Assembly (NCBI GenBank): GCA_002431915.1
Contig: DJEP01000027.1
Span: 1-20,705, forward strand
DNA from: Lachnospiraceae bacterium UBA5895
Lineage (GTDB): Bacteria; Bacillota; Clostridia; Lachnospirales; Lachnospiraceae
Direction of reading: 5' to 3'
Length of the DNA stretch: 20,705 bases
Shown: positions 13,756 to 20,390 of the stretch, in pieces
Position numbering within the stretch: the stretch's first letter is position 1
Layout: every line of letters starts with the position of its first letter
Made by a program: the position numbers and the translations under genes
Notes under the pieces: model-generated
Seen by the model: the letters and a program-made list of their open reading frames with translations, nothing else
Told to the model about the DNA's origin: nothing
Databases searched by the model: none

Positions 13756-14472
13756 ATGAAAATTGAAAAAGTAAATGATAATCAGATTCGCTGCACGCTG
13801 ACCCGCGAGGATCTCGCCAGCCGTGAATTGAAAATAAGTGAACTTGCTTACGGCACGGAAAAAGCAAAATCTCTGTTCCGTGACATGATGCAGCAGGCCA
13901 ATTTTGAATTTGGTTTTGAGGCAGAGGATATTCCCCTGATGATCGAGGCCATTCCGCTGAATACAGATTGTATCGTATTGATCATTACGAAAGTGGAAGA
14001 CCCGGATGAACTGGACACCCGTTTTTCCCGCTTTGCACCTTCCGTTACGGAAGATACCGACGAGGATGGTGACAACAGTTCCGCGGATGAAATCCTGGAT
14101 CTGTTCCGCCGCATCCAGAATGAGGAGACTGCCGCCGAGACACCTGCTGCTCCCGCTCACGAGGAAAATGATGCCGTACGTTCCCGTCTGTTCCGTATGG
14201 ACTCTCTGAATCAGGTGATCAACGCTGCCAACGTAACCGGTAGTCATTATCATGGTTTCAGCACTCTGTACCACGAAGAGGGGAATGCCTATTATCTCGT
14301 CCTCACGCAGGGACCGGAAGACCGCGATGTATTCGACAGAGTCTGCAACGTAATCTCGGAATACGGAATTCCCAAGCGGTCCACCGCAGCGAGCCGGACG
14401 TTTCTTGATGAGCATTGTTCTGCCCTGATCGCGGATCACGCTTTGCAGAGCCTTTCCAATACTTCGATGTAA
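13756..14472 (+). CDS. mecA: ClpC adaptor protein MecA
   Basis: MecA delivers substrates to the ClpC unfoldase and assembles the ClpCP protease; in Bacillus it targets ComK. It has 238 residues, the usual length. The N-terminal substrate-binding domain (1-95) starts MKIEKVNDNQIRCTLTREDL, with the FGFEAEDIPLMIEAIPL stretch (52-68). A very acidic linker (about 97-142) follows, then the C-terminal ClpC-binding domain (143-238) with LNQVINAANV, YYLVLTQGPEDRDVFDRVCNVISEYG and a closing LDEHCSALIADHALQSL. AAAGGAAG precedes the ATG with slightly long spacing. The gene is monocistronic and ends at a terminator. A TrfA/YpbH paralogue is possible, since these share the fold. Confidence 0.93.
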   Translation: MKIEKVNDNQIRCTLTREDLASRELKISELAYGTEKAKSLFRDMMQQANFEFGFEAEDIPLMIEAIPLNTDCIVLIITKVEDPDELDTRFSRFAPSVTEDTDEDGDNSSADEILDLFRRIQNEETAAETPAAPAHEENDAVRSRLFRMDSLNQVINAANVTGSHYHGFSTLYHEEGNAYYLVLTQGPEDRDVFDRVCNVISEYGIPKRSTAASRTFLDEHCSALIADHALQSLSNTSM

Positions 14473-14490
14473 CGACAGCTCATAACATTC

Positions 14491-14530
14491 AGGAGAGTTC
14501 CCGCCTCTGTGGGAGCTCTCTTACTTTTAT
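14491..14530 (+). terminator. Intrinsic terminator of mecA
   Basis: GAGAGTTCCC (14493-14502) pairs with GGGAGCTCTC (14511-14520), with one G-U pair and an 8-nt loop, and the stem extends by two further pairs. The T-rich run TTACTTTTAT follows. It lies 20 nt beyond the mecA stop and separates mecA from the sigma-factor operon. Confidence 0.85.
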
Positions 14531-14592
14531 ACCTTATTATACCTGCCTCTCCGGGCAAGGGCATGCGGGAAAGGAGCTGGGAAACGCATAAC

Positions 14593-14621
14593 TTGAAAAT
14601 ATAACCATATTCGCATATAAT
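14593..14621 (+). promoter_or_regulatory. Sigma-A promoter of the ECF sigma / PrsW operon
   Basis: TTGAAA (14593-14598) and a perfect TATAAT (14616-14621) have 17-nt spacing. The operon is therefore expressed by the housekeeping polymerase. The leader would be about 104 nt long and contains two inverted repeats. Confidence 0.75.
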
Positions 14622-14635
14622 GGTGTTTAATACAC

Positions 14636-14715
14636 GAATTGCTCCGTTGTCATGCAGCTTACGCAATTCCACACACATTCTGGCTTACAAAGGGACGAAC
14701 CGCCGGCTACGGCGG
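14636..14715 (+). promoter_or_regulatory. Structured 5' leader before the ECF sigma gene
   Basis: Two inverted repeats lie between promoter and start codon: GAATTGC (14636-14642) with GCAATTC (14663-14669), and the very stable CCGCCG / CGGCGG with a 4-nt loop (14700-14715). The second abuts the AAAGG ribosome site at 14716-14720. A five-codon reading frame (ATG 14721 to TGA 14735) overlaps the sigma start at 14732. Together these could set the translation level; function is not proven. Confidence 0.4.
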
Positions 14716-14731
14716 AAAGGATGTACACGAT

Positions 14732-15280
14732 ATGATTTCCGATGAAGAATTATACCGACAATATTTAAGCGGCGATGAAACAGGGCTGGAAGAATTGATG
14801 AGAAAATACGGCGACCCGCTGACCTTGTACATCAACGGCTATCTGCATGACGTTCACGAGGCAGAGGACCTGATGATAGAAGTATTTTCCTACCTGTTCG
14901 CCAAAAGGCCCCACATCCGGGACGGCGGATTCAGGGCTTACCTGTATAAAGCGGCGCGGCATATGGCTTTGCGCCACAAAAGCATACGGCGGCATCACTT
15001 CTGCCTTGATGATCTGGCCAAAGAGCCGGAAGGCGGGAAGCTGGTGGATGAGGTGATCCGGACAAAGGAACGGAACCAGATCCTGCATTTGTGCATGGGT
15101 GAATTACATCCGGATTACAGAGAGGCTCTTTATCTGACCTATTTTGAGGGTATGAGTTACCTGCAGACCGCCGAGGTCATGGGGAAAAGTGTGAAGCAGA
15201 TCACCAATATGATGTACCGGGGGAAAGAGCGTCTGCGGGGATTATTGGAACGGGAGGGAATTACAAATGCGGAGCCATGA
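14732..15280 (+). CDS. ECF-type RNA polymerase sigma factor
   Basis: A 182-residue sigma-70 family protein with regions 2 and 4 only, the ECF plan. Region 2 spans about 15-85 (GLEELMRKYGDPL, then AEDLMIEVFSYLFAKRP, then FRAYLYKAARHMALRHK). Region 4 spans about 115-172 (LHPDYREALYLTYFEGMSYLQTAEVMGKSVKQITNMMYRGKERLRGLLE), a clear helix-turn-helix for the -35 element. The start ATG 14732 is the only one before region 2 with a ribosome site (AAAGGA, about 10 nt away). The gene overlaps the next by 14 nt and heads an operon ending in a PrsW protease. In B. subtilis and C. difficile, PrsW releases ECF sigma factors from membrane anti-sigma factors. The regulon is unknown; the LysM surface-protein locus downstream is the obvious candidate. 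Confidence 0.92.
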   Translation: MISDEELYRQYLSGDETGLEELMRKYGDPLTLYINGYLHDVHEAEDLMIEVFSYLFAKRPHIRDGGFRAYLYKAARHMALRHKSIRRHHFCLDDLAKEPEGGKLVDEVIRTKERNQILHLCMGELHPDYREALYLTYFEGMSYLQTAEVMGKSVKQITNMMYRGKERLRGLLEREGITNAEP

Positions 15281-15638
15281 GGAACGGATCGCGGAAGTAC
15301 GACGACGGATTGCGGAAAAAGAACGACAAAAAAGACGGACGCAGCGACGGATCGCTGCTGTTTCCTGCATAGCGGCATGCCTTGCGGTGATCATCGTTGC
15401 TTCCTTTGCCATGCCCGGGATTTCCGGACAAATGACGCCGGGGATTTCTTCCGGATATGAAACAGCGGCAACGATCCTGGGCGGTGGCGCCGCACCCGGA
15501 TATATTATAATAGGACTGCTTTCATTTCTTCTCGGCGTGTGCGTGACGATCCTGTGTTTTCGTATCCACCTGCTGGACAAGGAAGAACAGGCGGAGGCAG
15601 AGCAAAAGGGGGACAGTGTCAATGGAACTGATCAGTAA
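15267..15638 (+). CDS. Small two-helix membrane protein, candidate anti-sigma factor
   Basis: A 123-residue protein of no family I recognise. A strongly basic N-terminal helix (MRSHEERIAEVRRRIAEKERQKRR) is followed by transmembrane helix 1 (30-48), an outside loop of about 30 residues rich in Gly/Pro (MPGISGQMTPG) and helix 2 (78-98). A charged tail closes the protein. It is a paralogue of the protein at 17028-17381: both share the EER(I/V)xxVxxRxxEKxRxKxR start, helix placement and a GY(I/V)xxGxxSF second helix. The start overlaps the sigma gene by 14 nt, with GGGAGGG 8 nt upstream. Sitting between an ECF sigma and PrsW, it is the best candidate for the membrane anti-sigma factor or PrsW substrate, although its cytoplasmic part is short for a classical anti-sigma domain. 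That role is inference. Confidence 0.75.
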   Translation: MRSHEERIAEVRRRIAEKERQKRRTQRRIAAVSCIAACLAVIIVASFAMPGISGQMTPGISSGYETAATILGGGAAPGYIIIGLLSFLLGVCVTILCFRIHLLDKEEQAEAEQKGDSVNGTDQ

Positions 15639-16248
15639 TCTTTTGCAATTCTTCGTTACCCTCCTCGGCTTCTGTCTGAGCGGCATTCGTTATCTGAAAC
15701 GCCGGACGCTGACGTATTTTCTGCTGATTTGCTTTTACGGCTGTTTTGCACTGGGCTCCCTGTACTGGACATTGTATCTGTTGTTGTTTTCCAAAACGCC
15801 GCGGGTCTTTTATGTAGCGGAATTCGGCTGGGTCTCCAGCGTTATTTTTCTCTGCCTCCTGCAATATACCCTCTCCTCCCCGGAGGAAAGAAGCTTTTCC
15901 TGCCGGAAATCCCTGCTGGCTCCACTGATCGGAGTTCCGCTGTGCGTATTTTACTGTACCTTTGGAGACATTCTCTCCAACCTGCTCTGGTGCGGCATGA
16001 TGATCCTTGTCTCCTATCGTTCCATCCACGGTCTTGTCTACGCAGGAACGCAGACGGGAAACGGACGGAAGCTGCGGTATTTTCACATCGGAGTCCTCTG
16101 CTATGTTGCTGTGGAATACGCTCTGTGGACCTCCGGGTGCTTCTGGCCGGACGATTCTATTTTCAGTCCCTATTGCTGGTGTGATCTTCTGCTGACGGTC
16201 TGCCTTTTCGGGCTGCTGCCCGCCACGGGAAAGGCGGTGCGAACATGA
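15622..16248 (+). CDS. Polytopic membrane protein of unknown function
   Basis: A 208-residue protein with about seven hydrophobic helices (roughly 3-22, 31-57, 66-83, 98-114, 118-134, 154-172, 182-200) and short loops. I recognise no enzyme motif. Features include a basic cluster after helix 1 (RYLKRR), several aromatic and Cys residues within helices, and a FWPDDSIFSPYCWC segment between the last two. I chose the ATG at 15622 because GGGGGAC precedes it by about 9 nt; the GTG at 15616 is too close to that site. It overlaps the preceding gene by 17 nt and the following PrsW gene by ATGA, so all four proteins are made together. It may be the signal sensor, but that is speculative. Confidence 0.75.
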   Translation: MELISNLLQFFVTLLGFCLSGIRYLKRRTLTYFLLICFYGCFALGSLYWTLYLLLFSKTPRVFYVAEFGWVSSVIFLCLLQYTLSSPEERSFSCRKSLLAPLIGVPLCVFYCTFGDILSNLLWCGMMILVSYRSIHGLVYAGTQTGNGRKLRYFHIGVLCYVAVEYALWTSGCFWPDDSIFSPYCWCDLLLTVCLFGLLPATGKAVRT

Positions 16249-16874
16249 CTTATATTGAAAATGTATTTATCTGTATGGCCTCGCCCCTGTTTATCGCCGC
16301 CCTGTGTATGGGAAAGCGGCAGATCAAATTCTTTCTGTGCTGTCTTGCGGGAATGGGCGCGTGCCTGCTCTCTGCCTACATCAATACCTTTTTCGCCGCA
16401 CTTTATGCGGCAGATACGATTGCCACCACCTCAGAGATCGCCCCTGTGGTCGAAGAAGTGATGAAACTCCTGCCGCTGCTCTTTTATCTTCTTGTGTTTG
16501 AACCCGAACCGGTGCCGATAAAAAATGCCTCCATCATCGTTGCACTTTCCTTTGCCACCTTTGAGAACGTCTGCTATCTGATCCAAAACGGAGCCGGACA
16601 TTTTTCCTTTATCTTCTTCCGGGGCATTGGAACGGGTGCCATGCATGTGATCTGTGGTGCCATCGTCGGCGGAGGACTGGCGTATGTATGGCAGCGTACC
16701 TGGCTGAAGATCGCCGGAACCTGCGGTCTGCTCGGGGCAGCCATCACTTTTCATGCAATTTATAATCTTCTGATCGCCTATGGCGGTGCGATACAGTATA
16801 TCGCATATATTCTGCCTGTGCTGATCCTAACGGTGGGAAAACTGATTGCCCACCTGCCCCAGAATCATAACTGA
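16245..16874 (+). CDS. prsW: PrsW-family intramembrane protease
   Basis: A 209-residue membrane protease with seven or eight helices. The family motifs are all present and in order: PVVEEVMKLLPL (67-78) holds the EExxK pair Glu70-Glu71; SFATFENVCYL (102-112) holds the FxxxEN Glu107; GAMHVICGAIVGGGLAY (131-147) holds His134; and AITFHAIYN (166-174) holds His170. PrsW performs the first cut of membrane anti-sigma factors (RsiW in B. subtilis, RsiT in C. difficile), leading to release of the ECF sigma factor. Its start overlaps the previous stop (ATGA at 16245-16248). A terminator follows 15 nt past the stop, so it is the last gene of this transcript. The gene symbol is by family, not proven orthology. 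Confidence 0.9.
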   Translation: MTYIENVFICMASPLFIAALCMGKRQIKFFLCCLAGMGACLLSAYINTFFAALYAADTIATTSEIAPVVEEVMKLLPLLFYLLVFEPEPVPIKNASIIVALSFATFENVCYLIQNGAGHFSFIFFRGIGTGAMHVICGAIVGGGLAYVWQRTWLKIAGTCGLLGAAITFHAIYNLLIAYGGAIQYIAYILPVLILTVGKLIAHLPQNHN

Positions 16875-16888
16875 ATCCTGTCTTTTGC

Positions 16889-16920
16889 GGAGCTGCTGTC
16901 CGGCAGCTCCTATTTTTTTT
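16889..16920 (+). terminator. Intrinsic terminator after the PrsW gene
   Basis: GGAGCTGC (16889-16896) pairs perfectly with GCAGCTCC (16903-16910) over a 6-nt loop and is followed by TATTTTTTTT. It ends the sigma/PrsW transcript before the paralogue/LysM pair. Confidence 0.93.
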
Positions 16921-17027
16921 AAGAAATTTCATTTTCAGGTGAGAGTTTTTTCGTTTTTTTGTACCTAATAAGATGAAAGGCATGCGTATTTTATGATTTT
17001 ACTTTCCGAAGGGAGGTTTTTAACGAT

Positions 17028-17381
17028 ATGTATGATACAGAAGAAAGGGTCGAACTGGTGAAAAACCGGGTGCTTGAAAAGTATCGCCGGAAGGAGCGCC
17101 GCGGGATCTGCCGGCTGTCTGCCCTGTGCATGGCACTGTTTGCGTTCCTTGTGGGAACAGTGCACACGGCGGCCGGCCAGACACAGATCACCGCCCGGGG
17201 AATGTACGGTTCTATCCTGCTGCATGAAGACGCCGGCGGTTATGTGCTGGTGGGGGTAATTTCTTTCGCCACGGCAGTCGTAATCACTGTGCTGTGTATC
17301 AGACTCCGGGAAAGAGAACACCGCGGACAAGGCACGGGAAAAGGAAACGCATCACAACAACGGGAGGGAAAAAATAAATGA
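17028..17381 (+). CDS. Small two-helix membrane protein, paralogue of the 15267-15638 product
   Basis: A 117-residue protein with the same plan as the 15267-15638 product: a basic N-terminus (MYDTEERVELVKNRVLEKYRRKERR), helix 1 (about 28-48), an extracytoplasmic loop (about 49-70) and helix 2 (about 72-92), then a basic, polar tail (RLREREHRGQGTGKGN). Similarity spans both helices, but the Gly/Pro loop differs and is shorter, which could reflect different ligands. The ATG at 17028 follows GGGAGG by about 11 nt. The TGA overlaps the ATG of the LysM protein (17378-17381), so the two are translationally coupled. Candidate roles are a second anti-sigma-like protein, a PrsW substrate, or a dedicated partner of the exported protein. 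I know no named family. The 107 nt before it hold no promoter I can call with confidence. Confidence 0.75.
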   Translation: MYDTEERVELVKNRVLEKYRRKERRGICRLSALCMALFAFLVGTVHTAAGQTQITARGMYGSILLHEDAGGYVLVGVISFATAVVITVLCIRLREREHRGQGTGKGNASQQREGKNK

Positions 17382-19888
17382 GAAAACAAAGAAAACGGCT
17401 CTATGCGGCGCTGCTTTGCAGTTCCATGGTACTTTCTCTGGTCTCCACGCCGGTATCGGCAGCGGAAACCGGACAGCTGGCAAATCCCCAGACATCCACA
17501 GAGGAGCTGGGTTCCCCGGAAAGTATATCGGGAAACGAAGCGGCAGCTGCGCTGAACGGGCTGTCCGTGTCTGCGTTGACCGCGAACCGTGTGGCAGAGG
17601 TGACGACAGCGAAACATCTGACTGACATGCTGGCAGACAGCAGTGTTGTCAAAATCACACTGGCGGAGAATATTGATATCAACAGCACCCTGACGGTCAA
17701 CCGCACTGTGACGCTGGATTTGGATGGCAATGTACTGAAAATGACCGGCAGCGGCAGCGTAATCAGGGTGGAGTCAGGCGGCAATCTGACGATTCAGGAC
17801 AGCAGCACAACCACACCGCACCACTTCACCCCGGGCAGTGACGGCTTATGGGAGCCGGATGAAACCGGCGGCTCGGAAATTGTCTATGGCGGCGTTATCA
17901 CCGGCGGTAATGCCCAGCAGGGTGGCGGCGTGTATGTGGCGACCGGCAGCCAGCTGACCATGACCGGCGGAAATATCGTCGGCTGTCTGGCAACCTACGA
18001 GGGTGGTGGCGTATACCTTAACGGACTGCGTGGCACAAGTGATCAGACTATCTTTACGATGACAGGCGGCAGCATCACAGGATGTAAGGCAAACGGCACA
18101 GACGGCGGCGGTGGTGTGAATGTTACAAAAGGTACATTCACCATGAAGGGCGGCAGCATCATTGCATGTATCTCCTTTAACAACGACCCCAACTACTCCA
18201 CCAGCTTCGGTGGTGGCATACATATCCGGAACGGAGGCAGCTTCACCATGTCCTCCGGTACGATCAGGGACTGTAGGTGCATCGGCGATCAGGCCTATGG
18301 CGGCGGCGTGTATGTTGGAAATGGTCAGTTTACCATGGAGGGCGGCAGCATCACAGGATGTAAGGCAAGCGGCACAGACGGCGGCGGTGGATTTTGCCGG
18401 GGTGGCGGTGTCTATAATTACGGCGCGTTCACGATGAGCGGCGGCATCATTGAAGACGACTGCACAGCAAGCGGCAGCGGCGGCGGGGTGTACAACGAAG
18501 AAATCCTCTATGCCAACGGCGGCGAAATTGCCGGCGATGTAATGAACGGCATACCAGGGCAAACGACCGGCAGAATCACCGGCAGCGGTGGCACCAGGTT
18601 TTCCGGCAAAGTGTCCAACAATAAAACTCAAAACGACGATAGTATCATCGAAAGCGGTACGTTCACCGGAGAGGTGAGCAACGAAGGTAAGATTTTAGGC
18701 GGCGATTTCAGCGAAGCCACCCTGAGCGGTACGCTCGTGATTACCTTTGACCCGAACAACGGGGAGCAGAGCAGTACCAGGGAAGTGCATTTAGGCAGTG
18801 ACGGAGCGGCGCTCACCCCGCCGGATCCCGCTCCCACCAAAGAGGGACATAGTCTTGACGGCTGGTACTACGATAACAAGGGTACAGAAACAAAATGGAG
18901 CTTTGACACAGATAAGGCCAGATACACTATGACCCTCACGGCACAGTGGAAAGCAAACACTTACACCGTAACGCTGAACAAAGACGGAGGCACGATTGCC
19001 AGCGGAAAAGAGGTAACCGGCTACACTTACGGCACCGGCGCAGTTCTTCCGACAGCCGATGATATCACCCGGGAGGGATACCGATTTGACGGCTGGTATG
19101 CGGATAGCAGTTTTTCCGGTTCGCCCGTTGCAGAGATCGCAGCTACCGAAACGGGAAATAAAACGTTCTATGCAAAGTGGACGCGAAACACGACTCCCAT
19201 CGCCCCCGGAAATACGATCAACTATATCGTGGAGCATTATAAGGCTGACGGCAGCGGCTACACGCTGACAGAAACGGAACATTCCGCAGGCAGCATAGGC
19301 GATACCGTCACAGCGACACCGAAAACCTATGACGGCTTTACCTACAACGCGTCCCTCTCCACCGCCAGCGGAACGTTAAAGAAAATCAGCAGTCCGGAGG
19401 ATATCGTAACCCTGAAGCTCTACTATGATGTGAATGCTGACACCGAACAGGAAATCTCCGACAGCGGCTCCGAAGAAAAGGCTGACCGTGAAGACCGCTC
19501 TCCTGTCGTGAAAAACACTCCCTCCTATGTGACCTATACCGTACAGACCGGTGACACTCTCTGGGCAATTGCCAGAAAATACGGCTGCTCCATAGCCGGG
19601 ATCGTGGCGGCCAACAGTGACCGGATCAAGAACCCGAACCGGATCCACGTTGGCTGGCAGCTTAAGATCCCCCGGAGCAGAGCCACCGTCACAGGCAGCA
19701 CTCCCGACGCTGTCCTGCCGGAGAACAAGAAAAGCGGGACATACATCGTCGGACAGGGCGACACCCTCTGGGCAATCGCCGGAAAGTGTGGCTGCTCCGT
19801 AGCCGAAATCATTTCCCTGAACCGGGAACTGATCCGCGACCCTGCTCTGATTTATCCCGGCTGGGAACTGAAAATACCACAGAATTAA
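17378..19888 (+). CDS. Large secreted surface protein: beta-helix, InlB-type repeats, MucBP-like module, two LysM
   Basis: An 836-residue exported protein, probably an adhesin. The signal peptide covers 1-28 (SAA cut). Residues about 90-440 are Gly-rich with recurring GGGVYV, FTMTGGSITGC and FTMxGG units, typical of a right-handed beta-helix. Residues 455-527 and about 533-605 are InlB B-repeat/Listeria-Bacteroides repeats (GHSLDGWYYD...LTAQWK; GYRFDGWYAD...FYAKWT). Residues 614-690 resemble MucBP (YIVEHYKADGSGYTLTE). LysM1 (720-763) and LysM2 (789-832) each have GDTLWAIA and GWxLKIP. LysM binds GlcNAc-containing glycan, so it is held on the wall non-covalently; there is no sortase signal. 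GGGAGGG precedes the ATG, which overlaps the upstream stop. Two 50-nt near-identical segments lie inside the gene. Ligand binding is not predictable from sequence. Confidence 0.92.
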   Translation: MRKQRKRLYAALLCSSMVLSLVSTPVSAAETGQLANPQTSTEELGSPESISGNEAAAALNGLSVSALTANRVAEVTTAKHLTDMLADSSVVKITLAENIDINSTLTVNRTVTLDLDGNVLKMTGSGSVIRVESGGNLTIQDSSTTTPHHFTPGSDGLWEPDETGGSEIVYGGVITGGNAQQGGGVYVATGSQLTMTGGNIVGCLATYEGGGVYLNGLRGTSDQTIFTMTGGSITGCKANGTDGGGGVNVTKGTFTMKGGSIIACISFNNDPNYSTSFGGGIHIRNGGSFTMSSGTIRDCRCIGDQAYGGGVYVGNGQFTMEGGSITGCKASGTDGGGGFCRGGGVYNYGAFTMSGGIIEDDCTASGSGGGVYNEEILYANGGEIAGDVMNGIPGQTTGRITGSGGTRFSGKVSNNKTQNDDSIIESGTFTGEVSNEGKILGGDFSEATLSGTLVITFDPNNGEQSSTREVHLGSDGAALTPPDPAPTKEGHSLDGWYYDNKGTETKWSFDTDKARYTMTLTAQWKANTYTVTLNKDGGTIASGKEVTGYTYGTGAVLPTADDITREGYRFDGWYADSSFSGSPVAEIAATETGNKTFYAKWTRNTTPIAPGNTINYIVEHYKADGSGYTLTETEHSAGSIGDTVTATPKTYDGFTYNASLSTASGTLKKISSPEDIVTLKLYYDVNADTEQEISDSGSEEKADREDRSPVVKNTPSYVTYTVQTGDTLWAIARKYGCSIAGIVAANSDRIKNPNRIHVGWQLKIPRSRATVTGSTPDAVLPENKKSGTYIVGQGDTLWAIAGKCGCSVAEIISLNRELIRDPALIYPGWELKIPQN
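18065..18390 (+). repeat. Intragenic direct repeat, 50 nt, two copies
   Basis: Bases 18065-18114 and 18341-18390 are identical but for one position, 276 nt (92 codons) apart and in the same frame. Both encode GGSITGCKA-N/S-GTDGGGG. Recombination between them would remove 92 residues of the beta-helix without a frameshift. Confidence 0.85.
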
Positions 19889-19966
19889 GCCCCCCCGGAA
19901 CACCCGTGTAGGGCAAGGCATACTTCATAATGCCGGATTGAACAGTTTATCTAAGGGAAAATGGGC

Positions 19967-19988
19967 AAAAAAAGACGGCCGGCGGCCG
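19967..19988 (-). terminator. Intrinsic terminator for the minus-strand DUF1858 gene
   Basis: Read on the minus strand, CGGCC-GCC-GGCCG (19976-19988) is followed by TCTTTTTTT (T-run at 19967-19973). It is about 150 nt past the DUF1858 stop, with the two further stems lying between. Confidence 0.6.
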
Positions 19989-19991
19989 ATG

Positions 19992-20059
19992 ATCTGAATT
20001 CTTCAGATTTCTCAAATCCGCGCAATCGACGGACACATTTCGATTGCGCGGAAATCTGA
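19992..20059. repeat. Overlapping inverted repeats that allow alternative hairpins
   Basis: ATCTGAA (19992-19998) pairs with TTCAGAT (20002-20008). TCCGCGCAATCG (20017-20028) pairs with CGATTGCGCGGA (20041-20052). TCAGATTT (20003-20010) can instead pair with AAATCTGA (20052-20059), extending the large stem across a bulge. The first and the extended structures are mutually exclusive, as in attenuators. Confidence 0.6.
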
Positions 20060-20136
20060 GCTTTGAAATTCCATAAATACTTTACTTCACCTGTGTGCCC
20101 CGGTCAGGCGATGTTTCCAAAGCAGAATTACGAAAA

Positions 20137-20328
20137 TTACATTTCCTCGATCACTTTCATAAGCTCATCTACATCAATACCATGCACCATAGCTGCCTCT
20201 TCCAGGGTCTCTCCCTGTGAAGCAGGGCATCCCAGGCAATGCATTCCTGCATCGAGGAGTACGGGAGCTACTTCAGGATTGGTACGCAAGATCTCACCAA
20301 TGGTCATGTCTTTTGTTACTCCGGTCAT
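20137..20328 (-). CDS. DUF1858 redox-disulfide protein
   Basis: A 63-residue cytoplasmic protein filling one DUF1858 domain: MTGVTKDMTIGEILRTNPEVAPVLLDAG, then MHCLGCPASQGETLEEAA with a CxxC pair (CLGC), and HGIDVDELMKVIEEM. The family is also known as the hybrid-cluster-protein-associated redox disulfide domain. It is thought to have a thiol redox or metal-related role; the exact function is unknown. I chose the ATG at 20328 because AAAGGAG lies 6 nt upstream; a longer frame to 20412 reads through the promoter. It is monocistronic, divergent from pflB, and its promoter overlaps an 18-bp palindrome. Confidence 0.88.
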   Translation of the reverse strand: MTGVTKDMTIGEILRTNPEVAPVLLDAGMHCLGCPASQGETLEEAAMVHGIDVDELMKVIEEM

Positions 20329-20361
20329 ATCTGTCTCCTTTCTGCCGTATAAGGCTTTTTT

Positions 20362-20390
20362 AGTATAATACTTTCCCCAAAAGATTACAA
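20362..20390 (-). promoter_or_regulatory. Promoter of the DUF1858 gene
   Basis: TTGTAA (20385-20390) and TATACT (20362-20367) on the minus strand have 17-nt spacing, with transcription starting near 20355. The -35 box lies inside the palindrome at 20386-20403. Confidence 0.6.

Larger units (their letters stand above)
19889..20136. other. Structured intergenic region between the LysM gene and DUF1858
   Basis: No gene is evident in these 248 bases. In order they hold a weak stem (GGCAT/ATGCC, 19917-19934) with no T-run, so the LysM gene has no clear terminator. Next come the DUF1858 terminator (19967-19988), a 7-bp hairpin (19992-20008) and a 12-bp inverted repeat (20017-20052). Confidence 0.6.

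Noticed and set aside
13654..14439. 261-codon minus-strand open frame
   Set aside because: It is antisense to mecA, which has a full family match and a ribosome site.
16921..17027. ECF-type promoter before the second two-helix gene
   Set aside because: Several AAC/CGTA-like fragments can be found, but none has convincing spacing, and the target motif of this sigma factor is unknown.
17846..18631. 261-codon minus-strand open frame rich in Ala/Asp
   Set aside because: Antisense shadow of the Gly-rich beta-helix repeats; the frame stays open because of biased repeated codons.
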